From contig SXUL01000086.1 of assembly GCA_005790545.1 (NCBI GenBank), positions 1 to 64,000 on the forward strand: a stretch of DNA of 64,000 bases, read 5' to 3'. This DNA comes from Planctomycetia bacterium. Lineage in GTDB: Bacteria > Planctomycetota > GCA-002687715. Under the pieces are notes generated by a model. That model saw only the letters and a list, made by a program, of their open reading frames with translations. It did not search any database and was not told the origin of the DNA. The first letter of the stretch is position 1; every line of letters begins with the position of its first letter. The translations under genes were made by a program, and so were the position numbers. Of the stretch, positions 38,101 to 45,524 are shown piece by piece.

Positions 38101-38741
38101 CCCGTCGGCGTCTTGGCGCAGAGGAGATCCGCGATCAAGCCTTGCACCTCGCGGGGTTGCTCGTGGAGAAATTCGGCGGACCGTCGGTGAAGCCTTACCA
38201 ACCCGAAGGGCTCTGGCAGGAAGTCGCCATGCTCCAATCGAACACGCGTGTCTACGAACAGGGAGAGGGAGAGGCCCTGCATCGACGCAGTCTCTACACT
38301 TACTGGAAGCGCGCTTGTCCACCGCCTTCGTTGCTGACGCTGGATGCTCCGACGCGGGAAGCCTGCGTGGTGCGGCGCAGCACCACCAACACGCCTTTGC
38401 AGGCGCTTGTGCTCATGAACGATGTGCAGTTCGTGGAGGCAGCGAGAAAACTCGCGGAGCGCACGCTTGCGAGAACCGGCACGGCAGGGGATCGCGAGAT
38501 CCTCGCGAGCCTCTTCCGACGGGTCACGGGACGCGCCGCGGAGCGCGGCGAATTGAACCGGCTGGAGTCTGCTCTTGAAGCAGCGCTTGAGCGCTACACA
38601 GCGGATGCCAGCGCTGCGGCTGCACTCCTCAGTGTGGGCGCATCCATGCGTGACGCGACGCTTCCTGCTCCGCGTCTCGCTGCGCTGACGCTGCTGGCAA
38701 GCACGCTGCTGGTCCTTGATGAAGTGATCTCCCGGAGGTGA
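35136..38741 (+). CDS. Planctomycete cytochrome c / DUF1549 / DUF1553 protein
   Basis: A 1201-residue exported protein with the domain set typical of Planctomycetes. After a signal segment ([17 protein letters not shown]) comes the cytochrome-C-like domain with haem motif CFLCH in [15 protein letters not shown]. DUF1549 follows ([15 protein letters not shown] through [15 protein letters not shown]) with a second CxxCH, [11 protein letters not shown]. The middle (about 480-820) is beta-rich and may bind carbohydrate. DUF1553 follows ([55 protein letters not shown]). Function is unproven; genomic habit links these proteins with polysaccharide breakdown. The DUF1501 gene begins 3 bases after its stop, so they are almost certainly cotranscribed. 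ATG 35136 is selected by the signal peptide. Confidence 0.88.
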   Translation: [1201 protein letters not shown]

Positions 38742-38744
38742 GGC

Positions 38745-40226
38745 ATGGCTGAACAACCGACCGATGATCTTCTGCGTGCGCGTCTCCTGCTCACTCGGCG
38801 TCGCTTTTTCGCGGCCGGTGCGACGGGCCTCGGTGCGGGCCTTTCCGCACTCGCGTTGTCGCAGTTGCTCGGATGCGCTCATGAGGAGAAGGCGCCCCTT
38901 GCCGGCGGCCCCGTCGCGCTGGGTCCGCACTTTCCACCGCGCGCGAAGCGCGTCATCTACATGCACATGGAGGGCGGCCCCAGTCAGTTGGATCTCTTCG
39001 ATCACAAGCCGGGCTTGAAGGCTCAATTCAACAAAGACTTGCCTGATTCCGTGCGCATGGGCCAGCGCCTGACCGGCATGACCAGCGGTCAGAAGCGTTT
39101 CCCCTCGGCACCCTCCATCTTCAAGTTCTCGCGGCATGACAACGGCGGCGACGGGTTGTGGCTGAGCGAGCTGCTGCCCGAAACCGCCAAGATCGCGCCG
39201 GAGATGCTGCTCATCCGGTCCATGCACACGGAAGCCATCAACCACGAGCCGGCCATCACCTTCATGCAGACCGGTACGCAGCAGCCAGGTCGCCCGTCCT
39301 TCGGAGCGTGGACCTCCTACGGTCTCGGGAGTGCCAACAAGGATCTGCCGACGTTTGTGGTGCTGATCAGCCAGGGGCTCGGCAACATGCAAGCGTTGGC
39401 AGCGCGCTTCTGGGGCTCGGCTTTTCTGCCCAGCGAGCACCAGGGCTGCAAGCTCCGTTCGGGCGCGGACCCCGTGCTGCATCTTTCCGACCCCGCAGGT
39501 GTCGCGCGCGCCGATCGACGCCGCATGCTCGACATGCTCCTCGATCTCAACGAACGCGAGTACGAACGGAGCCTCGATCCGGAGGTGCGGACGCGCATCG
39601 CGCAGTTCGAGATGGCGTACCGCATGCAGATGTCCGTTCCGGAACTCACGGACTTCAAGGACGAAAGCGAGGAGACGCTCGCACTCTATGGGCCGGATGT
39701 GAGAAAGCCGGGCACCTTCGCCGCGAACTGCCTGCTCGCACGGCGCCTGGCTGAGCGCGGCGTGCGTTTCATCCAGCTCTACATGCGCGGTTGGGACCAG
39801 CACAACAACTTGCCGAAGGAGATGCAGGCCCAGTGCGGGGCGGTGGACCGCGCCCAGTCGGCGCTGGTTCAGGATCTGAGGCGCCGCGGGTTGCTGGACG
39901 ACACGTTGGTCCTCTGGGGCGGGGAATTCGGGCGCACAGTCTACTCGCAGGGCGAACTTTCGGACACGAACTACGGCCGCGACCACCACCCGCGTTGTTT
40001 CAGCATGTGGCTGGCCGGGGGCGGCGTGCGGCGTGGCCATGTGCACGGGGCCACCGATGACTTCTCCTACAACATCGCCGAGAGTCCGGTCTCGGTCCAT
40101 GATCTGCATGCCACGCTGCAGCATCTGCTCGGGTTCGATCATCAGCGGCTCGGCTACCGCTACCTCGGGCGCGACATGCGCCTGACGGACGTGTTCGGGG
40201 AAGTGCGCCGCGAACTGATTGCCTGA
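38745..40226 (+). CDS. Tat-exported DUF1501 protein
   Basis: A 493-residue protein of the DUF1501 (sulfatase-fold-like) family. The N-terminus has a twin-arginine signal (TRRRFFAAGATGLGAGLSALAL) with a possible lipobox cysteine further on (LLGC), implying export in folded form. The core begins with YMHMEGGPSQLDLFDHKPGL and includes GRPSFGAWTSYGLG, RLAERGVRFIQLYMRGWDQHNN, WGGEFGRT and GRDHHPRCFSMWLAGGG, residues that could hold metal. GGAGGTGAGGC precedes the ATG. It partners the DUF1549/DUF1553 protein, an arrangement repeated many times in planctomycete genomes. The reaction is not known. Confidence 0.88.
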   Translation: MAEQPTDDLLRARLLLTRRRFFAAGATGLGAGLSALALSQLLGCAHEEKAPLAGGPVALGPHFPPRAKRVIYMHMEGGPSQLDLFDHKPGLKAQFNKDLPDSVRMGQRLTGMTSGQKRFPSAPSIFKFSRHDNGGDGLWLSELLPETAKIAPEMLLIRSMHTEAINHEPAITFMQTGTQQPGRPSFGAWTSYGLGSANKDLPTFVVLISQGLGNMQALAARFWGSAFLPSEHQGCKLRSGADPVLHLSDPAGVARADRRRMLDMLLDLNEREYERSLDPEVRTRIAQFEMAYRMQMSVPELTDFKDESEETLALYGPDVRKPGTFAANCLLARRLAERGVRFIQLYMRGWDQHNNLPKEMQAQCGAVDRAQSALVQDLRRRGLLDDTLVLWGGEFGRTVYSQGELSDTNYGRDHHPRCFSMWLAGGGVRRGHVHGATDDFSYNIAESPVSVHDLHATLQHLLGFDHQRLGYRYLGRDMRLTDVFGEVRRELIA

Positions 40227-40259
40227 GGCAACCCGCGCGGCGCAAGTAAGATCCCGGCC

Positions 40260-41549
40260 ATGGCGGTCTGGATGGTGGCGGTGCGCTGGCTCGTGACGCG
40301 GAGAGTCGCTCTCGTTGCGGCGCTCTGCATCGCGGCCACCGTGGCGGCCATGATCCTCATCACTGCGGTGATGGATGGATTTCGTTCCCGCATCCATACC
40401 CACATTCGCTCCATGGAGCCGGATCTCTGCCTGCAGTGGAAGGGGAGCCCGCCCCGCGATCTCTTGGCGCGCATCGAGGCGGAGTTGCGCGGCGAAATGG
40501 CCGCGAGCGGTGGCCCCTTGGTTGCGCTCGCGCCGCATTACGAAAGTGTCGGCGTGGTGCTTGCCGAGAGAAACGGCGCCTGGCGCATGGATGGAACACG
40601 CCTCATCGGCGTGGACTGGGCACGTGAGCAAGCGGTGCTCGATCTCGGTGCAGTGATTCATGCAGGTCCCGGTGAGGAACCCGGATCCGATCTTCTCGGA
40701 GGCCGGGCCATGCCGGGCCTTGTGGGTGGGCGTTCGCTTCTCCGAAGCCTTGGTGCCATGACGGGTGATGAAGCGACGGTCATGACCGGGCGCATGGACA
40801 AGCTCGGTTCCGCCGAGGCTCATTTCGAACCAGCGAGCCGCATTTTTGAAGTGACGGGTTCCCTCGATTCCGGGCGCGACGAGTTGGATCAGCGACGCGT
40901 GCTGCTCTCGCGCTCCGAGCTCTTGCGCCTGCGGCGTGGAAGTGTGACTGCCGGGCCGGATGCGACGAGCGTGCACGCGCGCCTCGCGGATGCGTTGCGC
41001 GCCGATGCACCCGCGGTCGCGAAGAAACTCGCGCTGGATCACCCCTTGCTCGTGGTGACCAGTTGGGAGGATCGCCACCGCGGCCTCGTGGATGCACTCA
41101 CGGTGGAGCGGCGCGTGATGGCCATGGTTCTCGCCTGTGTGGTGGCTTTCAGCGTGGCTCTCCTCGGCGCGTTGCAACTGATGATGGTGCTCGAGAAGGC
41201 GCGCGATGTGGGCGTGCTGCGCAGCATGGGGCTCACGCGCCGTGAGGTGCTCGCCATCTTCACCTTGCAGGGGGGCGTGCTCGGCCTTGTCGGCGTGCTG
41301 CTGGGATGCTGGGCGGGCATCGCCATCGTGCATCATTTGGACGGACTCGTGCTTGCGCTCGAAGAGGCGGGGTTCCCGATCTTTGATCCTTCCATTCCGT
41401 ACCGCACCCGCAGCATTCCGGCCAGGCTCGATGACACACTCGTCCTTGGCATCGGCCTTGCAACCTTCATGCTCACACTGATCATGTCGGCACTGGCTGC
41501 ATGGCGTGCGGTCCGCAACGATCCCCTGAAAGCGCTGGGCTGCGAATGA
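40260..41549 (+). CDS. LolC/LolE-type ABC transporter permease (first of two)
   Basis: A 429-residue permease of the MacB/FtsX family. One membrane helix near the N-terminus (ALVAALCIAATVAAMILITAV) is followed by a large extracytoplasmic domain (about 45-275). Three C-terminal helices come last, with the family segment KARDVGVLRSMGLTRREVLAIFTLQG. This topology is that of LolC/LolE, which pull lipoproteins out of the inner membrane, and of related mechanotransmission pumps. Its stop overlaps the ATG of the ATPase gene (ATGA), and a second permease follows. The cargo could be lipoprotein or another lipid-linked molecule. Confidence 0.82.
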   Translation: MAVWMVAVRWLVTRRVALVAALCIAATVAAMILITAVMDGFRSRIHTHIRSMEPDLCLQWKGSPPRDLLARIEAELRGEMAASGGPLVALAPHYESVGVVLAERNGAWRMDGTRLIGVDWAREQAVLDLGAVIHAGPGEEPGSDLLGGRAMPGLVGGRSLLRSLGAMTGDEATVMTGRMDKLGSAEAHFEPASRIFEVTGSLDSGRDELDQRRVLLSRSELLRLRRGSVTAGPDATSVHARLADALRADAPAVAKKLALDHPLLVVTSWEDRHRGLVDALTVERRVMAMVLACVVAFSVALLGALQLMMVLEKARDVGVLRSMGLTRREVLAIFTLQGGVLGLVGVLLGCWAGIAIVHHLDGLVLALEEAGFPIFDPSIPYRTRSIPARLDDTLVLGIGLATFMLTLIMSALAAWRAVRNDPLKALGCE

Positions 41550-42271
41550 ACCCTGTTGACGGTCAAACTGCTCCGGAAGTCGTGCTCGAAGCGCGCGGAC
41601 TCGTCCGGCGCTTCCCGATGGGCAAAGCGGATGTGGAAGTGCTCCGCGGCGTGAATTTCAGCGTCGCACGGGGAGAGTTCACGGCCATCCTCGGTTCGAG
41701 TGGCAGCGGCAAGAGCACCTTGCTGCATGTGCTCGGGCTGCTCGATCGACCGGACGCGGGGGAAGTCCTCTGGAATGGCGAAGCTCTCGCGGCGGCCGGT
41801 GAATCGCGGCGCGCTGAACTGCGTGCGACGGAATCGGCCTTTGTCTTCCAGTTCTACTTCCTGCTCCCGGAATTCACCGCCATCGAGAATGTGCTCATCG
41901 CGGCTGCCATCGCGCGCGGCCGCGGTCGCGCTCCTGCCAGCCGGAAAGAGCGGCATGAGCGCGCGGTGGAATTGCTCGAGCGTGTGGGCCTCAAGGAGCG
42001 CATGCAGCACCGGCCTGCCGAGCTCTCGGGCGGCGAACGCCAGCGCGTGGCCATCGCGCGCGGCCTCATGAACCGTCCGTCCATTCTCTTTTGCGACGAA
42101 CCCACGGGCAACCTCGACTCACGCACGGCTGCGCGCATCCACGAACTGCTGCAGCAGGTGAATGCGGACCTCGGCCAGACCATTCTCGCGGTGACCCATG
42201 AGAAGGTGATGGCCGAGTGCGCACGCCGGAGGCTCGTGATGCGAGATGGCGTGATCGGCGAGGAGAGCTGA
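41546..42271 (+). CDS. LolD-like ABC transporter ATPase
   Basis: A 241-residue nucleotide-binding subunit. Walker A GSSGSGKSTLL, Q-loop region FVFQFYFLLPEFTAIENV, signature LSGGERQRVAIARGL, Walker B ILFCDEPTGNLD and H-loop VTHE are all intact. EPTGNLDSRTA and the LLPEFTAIENV segment place it in the LolD/MacB-type subgroup that energises FtsX-fold permeases. It starts at ATG 41546, overlapping the previous stop by four bases, and its own stop is followed immediately by the GTG of the second permease. The three genes are thus translationally coupled. Confidence 0.9.
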   Translation: MNPVDGQTAPEVVLEARGLVRRFPMGKADVEVLRGVNFSVARGEFTAILGSSGSGKSTLLHVLGLLDRPDAGEVLWNGEALAAAGESRRAELRATESAFVFQFYFLLPEFTAIENVLIAAAIARGRGRAPASRKERHERAVELLERVGLKERMQHRPAELSGGERQRVAIARGLMNRPSILFCDEPTGNLDSRTAARIHELLQQVNADLGQTILAVTHEKVMAECARRRLVMRDGVIGEES

Positions 42272-43582
42272 GTGGTGGGGCTCGTCTGGCGCTGGCTCCG
42301 GACGCGCAGGATCGCGCTCCTTGCGGCGAGTGCCATTGCCCTCGGCGTGATGGCCATGGTGGTCATCCTCGCGCTCATGGCCGGTGTGCAGCGCTTTCTC
42401 GTCGATCATTTTCGGAGCACACAGGCGGACCTCGTGGTGCATGCGCGCGACCTCTTGGCCGACGAAGAGAGCGTGCTGAAGGCCGCCTTGGCTGGAGAGT
42501 TCGCTCCGCACGGTGCCCTGCTGGCCGCTGCGCCACGCATGGAGATGCTGGCACTGTTGCTGCCGGGAGATGAGAAGAAGGCTGCAGAGGAAGAGCGTCT
42601 CGCTGGGGTGCGCATCCTGGGGGTGGAGTGGCAGGACGAAATCAGGGTCTCCGGACTGGGCGCAATGCTGGATGCCGTCAGCGCGGCGGGGCTGCAGGTT
42701 CCTCTTGAGAAGCGCGCCGCACCGTTCGCGGAGGCAGGCATCCTGCTGGGTGACGCGCTCGCCGAGGCGCTGGGAGTCACAGGCCCCGCCGGCAGCGGTC
42801 CGCATGAAGTGACAGTGGTGGCGGCTCGTGCGCAGGCGACTGCGAACGGCCAGCCGCATTTCGATCAGACCCGCACGGCACGCCTCAAGGTGCTCGGGAC
42901 CTTCAGCAGCGGACACGCCGAACATGACGCTGCTACAGCGGTCATGGACCGGCGTGCCCTCATGGAACTGAAGCATGGCCGCGTGGTGCAGCCGTTCGAA
43001 ACCGATGGTCTGCACGTCCGCGTGGTGGCGGAGCGCGCTGCTCCCGATGTGGCGGCGGAACTCCGCGCCCGTCATCCGGATCTGGTGGTGCGCAGCTTCG
43101 AAGAGGAGCATCGCCCGGAGTTGATGGCCATCGAAGACCAAAAGCGCATCATGCTGATCATCCTTTCATCAGTGATCGTGGTGGCGGCCGTGGCCATTCT
43201 CGGGATGGTCTGGCTGATGGTGCGCGAGAAGACGCGCGACATCGGCATTCTGCGCAGCATGGGGCTCGTGCGCTGGCGCCTCGTCACCATGTTTCTCGCC
43301 TATGGCAGTCTGCTCGGAATCATCGGAACACTCGCCGGGTTTCTCGCCGGCTGGGTGGTGGCGCTGAATCTCGATGCCGTGATCAGCGCTGCCAGTGCGG
43401 CGCTCGGGATCGAGCTTCTGAATCCGGCCGTCTACCACTTCGAGGAAATCCCGGTGCGCTTCGAAGCCGGTTCGCTCCTCAGTGTGGCCGCCATCGCGCT
43501 GGTGGCTTCGCTGTTGGCGAGTGTGATCCCGGCGTTGCGGGCTGCGCGTATGCAGCCGGTGGAGTGTCTGCGCTCAGATTGA
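42272..43582 (+). CDS. LolC/LolE-type ABC transporter permease (second)
   Basis: A 436-residue permease with the same plan as the first: an N-terminal helix (IALLAASAIALGVMAMVVILAL), an external domain, and three C-terminal helices with REKTRDIGILRSMGLVRWRLVTMFL. The two permeases are clearly related but diverged, as LolC and LolE are, so the complex is probably a heterodimer with two copies of the ATPase. GTG 42272 directly follows the ATPase stop, with GGAGAG upstream. The gene ends by overlapping (9 bases) the convergent small coiled-coil membrane-protein gene of the flotillin operon. Confidence 0.82.
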   Translation: MVGLVWRWLRTRRIALLAASAIALGVMAMVVILALMAGVQRFLVDHFRSTQADLVVHARDLLADEESVLKAALAGEFAPHGALLAAAPRMEMLALLLPGDEKKAAEEERLAGVRILGVEWQDEIRVSGLGAMLDAVSAAGLQVPLEKRAAPFAEAGILLGDALAEALGVTGPAGSGPHEVTVVAARAQATANGQPHFDQTRTARLKVLGTFSSGHAEHDAATAVMDRRALMELKHGRVVQPFETDGLHVRVVAERAAPDVAAELRARHPDLVVRSFEEEHRPELMAIEDQKRIMLIILSSVIVVAAVAILGMVWLMVREKTRDIGILRSMGLVRWRLVTMFLAYGSLLGIIGTLAGFLAGWVVALNLDAVISAASAALGIELLNPAVYHFEEIPVRFEAGSLLSVAAIALVASLLASVIPALRAARMQPVECLRSD

Positions 43583-44041
43583 GCCGCGGCCGCCCGGGGG
43601 CCCGAGAACCACGGACCAGAGAATGCCACTCCGGGCATTGCCGGCGAGGAGAGGCTGCCCGCTGGCGACCGCACGGGCAACTGCGACACCTGGTTTGCGT
43701 TGACGCCCGTGCGGCGGCTGCGCGGCTTGCACTTGGGCGAGCCTGGTCTTCGCTTCTGCGAGGCTCGCCGCAGCCTGGCGCGCGAGGACCTGCAACTGGG
43801 CGATGCTCTCGCGCTGCGTGTCCAGCTCAACGTCGCCAGATTCATCCTCTGCGTCCTCATCCTCGGTCGGATCGGCGCTGCGTCCTCGCTGTCCAGATTC
43901 GATGCCTCGTCGCACCAGCGCGGCACGTTGCTCTGCTTCTTCGCGCGCCTTCCGCGCGGCCTTCAGCACTTGGACGACGATCGGGATCGCGATGGCCGCG
44001 AGGGCGATGAGGAGTTCAAAGATCTGGCGCTTGGAGCCCAT
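43574..44041 (-). CDS. Small membrane-anchored coiled-coil protein in the flotillin operon
   Basis: A 155-residue protein of unknown family. One N-terminal membrane helix (FELLIALAAIAIPIVVQVLKAA) is followed by basic and acidic low-complexity segments (TEDEDAEDESGD) and an alanine-rich helix likely to form a coiled coil (QLQVLARQAAASLAEAKTRLAQ). It ends in a Gly/Pro tail. It starts 2 bases after the floA stop, so it is the last gene of the NfeD-NfeD-FloA transcript. That suggests a partner of the flotillin scaffold, which is inference only. Its 3' end overlaps the second LolE-like gene by 9 bases on the opposite strand. Confidence 0.6.
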   Translation of the reverse strand: MGSKRQIFELLIALAAIAIPIVVQVLKAARKAREEAEQRAALVRRGIESGQRGRSADPTEDEDAEDESGDVELDTQRESIAQLQVLARQAAASLAEAKTRLAQVQAAQPPHGRQRKPGVAVARAVASGQPLLAGNARSGILWSVVLGPPGGRGSI

Positions 44042-44043
44042 GC

Positions 44044-45057
44044 TCAGGCTTGCGGTGGTTCGGCAATGTTCTGGCGCATGGAGGTGTCAGCCTCGATGTT
44101 CTTCATGCGCAGATAGTCCATCACGCCGAGGCGCCCGCTCTTGAAGGCTTCGGCCATGGCCAGCGGCACTGCCGCTTCGGCTGCGATCTTCTTGGCCTCG
44201 TTTTCGGCGATGTCCGCCCGCATCTCGTGTTCGCGGGCGATGGCCATGGCCTTGCGTTCTTCGGCGCGGGCCTGCGCGACGAGAAGGTCCGCCTGCGCCT
44301 GGTCGGTCTGCAGTTTCGATCCGATGTTGTCGCCGACGTCGATGTCGGCGATGTCGATGGAGAGGATCTCGAATGCGGTGCCGCTGTCGAGGCCCTTCGC
44401 GAGAACGGTCTTCGAGATGCGGTCAGGATTCGCGAGCACTTCCTTGTGATCGTGCGACGAACCAATTGTGGTCAGGATGCCTTCACCCACGCGGGCCACG
44501 ATGGTCTCCTGCGTGGCGCCGCCGACGAGGCGCGGGATATGCGTGCGCACGGTCACTCGCGCGCGCACGCGCAGCTCGATGCCATTCTTCGCCATGGCAG
44601 AGATGACCGTGCGTTCGGAGCCCTTGGACGGGCAATCAATGACTTTCGGATCCACGGAAGTGTGGATGGCTTCGACGACATTGCGTCCGGCGAGATCAAT
44701 GGCGGCCGCGATCTTGAAGGGCAGGTCGATGCCTGCGCGATCTGCCGCAATGATGGCACTGGTCACGGCTGGCACGTTGCCCCCGGCGAGAAAGTGCGCC
44801 TCCAGTTCCTGCGTGCTGATGGTGAGCCCGGCCTGCACGAGACGGATCTTGTTCTGCACGATGAGCGGCGCATTCACCTTGCGGAGGCTCATGCCGACGA
44901 GTTGGAAGAGGCTCACCTCGGCGCGCGAGAACAGCGCACGGACATAGAGCGAGAGGTGCTTGAAGAGGAACATGAGGATGAGCAGCGCGACGATGGCGCC
45001 GACCACCAGCAACACGATGTCCATCTGGATCCCGTTGGACGTTTGCATGATCTGCAT
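44044..45057 (-). CDS. floA: Flotillin-like protein FloA
   Basis: A 337-residue SPFH-family membrane scaffold protein. A single N-terminal hairpin helix ([19 protein letters not shown]) is followed by the FloA-specific SPFH region ([79 protein letters not shown]). The rest is an alanine/glutamate-rich helical stalk ([22 protein letters not shown]). FloA organises membrane microdomains and influences fluidity and the assembly of membrane complexes. GGAGGA lies 7 bases upstream, and the ATG overlaps the stop of the short NfeD gene by one base. The usual nfeD-floA order supports the call. Confidence 0.95.
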   Translation of the reverse strand: MQIMQTSNGIQMDIVLLVVGAIVALLILMFLFKHLSLYVRALFSRAEVSLFQLVGMSLRKVNAPLIVQNKIRLVQAGLTISTQELEAHFLAGGNVPAVTSAIIAADRAGIDLPFKIAAAIDLAGRNVVEAIHTSVDPKVIDCPSKGSERTVISAMAKNGIELRVRARVTVRTHIPRLVGGATQETIVARVGEGILTTIGSSHDHKEVLANPDRISKTVLAKGLDSGTAFEILSIDIADIDVGDNIGSKLQTDQAQADLLVAQARAEERKAMAIAREHEMRADIAENEAKKIAAEAAVPLAMAEAFKSGRLGVMDYLRMKNIEADTSMRQNIAEPPQA

Positions 45058-45524
45058 CAGACTTCCTCCTCAAGGGGGGCCACGAGCACGCGCCCGCCTT
45101 GCACTGAAACCACGCGCACTGCCGTACCGCTGGAAATGAACTTGCCTGCGGACACTACGTCCGTGCGCTTGCCCTGAATCTCGGCCATGCCGGCTGGGCG
45201 CAGATCCGTGACGGCTTTGCCACGGGCCTCTGGCTGAACTCCGGCTTCCATGCCCGGCCCGGCTGCTGCTGGCTGCAACACGAGCGAGCGCCCGAGCGGC
45301 GTCTTCGGCAGTACGCGGAAGCCCGTGAAGAGAGCGAGCGGGAAGAGCACCACTCCCAGAGTGACGAAGGTCCAACCCGTGGCCTCTTCCACAGCGAAGG
45401 CCTCCACGAGAGCGAGCCCGTAACAACCCGCAGCGAGCAGCCCGAGGAGCCCGAAGCTCGGGATGAGAGTCTCGATCATCACGAGCAGGAAGGCGACGAG
45501 CGTGAGCACCGCCGCGAGGATCAT
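45057..45524 (-). CDS. Short NfeD-family membrane protein
   Basis: A 155-residue NfeD-like protein without the protease domain. Two to three membrane helices occupy the first 80 residues ([28 protein letters not shown]). The C-terminal 70 residues are the OB-fold NfeD domain ([35 protein letters not shown] in outline). NfeD OB domains interact with flotillin/stomatin partners. Translation is coupled to the long NfeD gene through an ATGA overlap, which fixes the start at 45524 rather than at the ORF-track start, and to floA through a one-base overlap. Confidence 0.85.
   Translation of the reverse strand: MILAAVLTLVAFLLVMIETLIPSFGLLGLLAAGCYGLALVEAFAVEEATGWTFVTLGVVLFPLALFTGFRVLPKTPLGRSLVLQPAAAGPGMEAGVQPEARGKAVTDLRPAGMAEIQGKRTDVVSAGKFISSGTAVRVVSVQGGRVLVAPLEEEV

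Noticed and set aside
38019-41336. 1105-residue minus-strand ORF
   Set aside because: Antisense shadow of the DUF1549/DUF1553, DUF1501 and LolC-like genes; low-complexity His/Arg/Gln-rich translation typical of GC-rich shadows.
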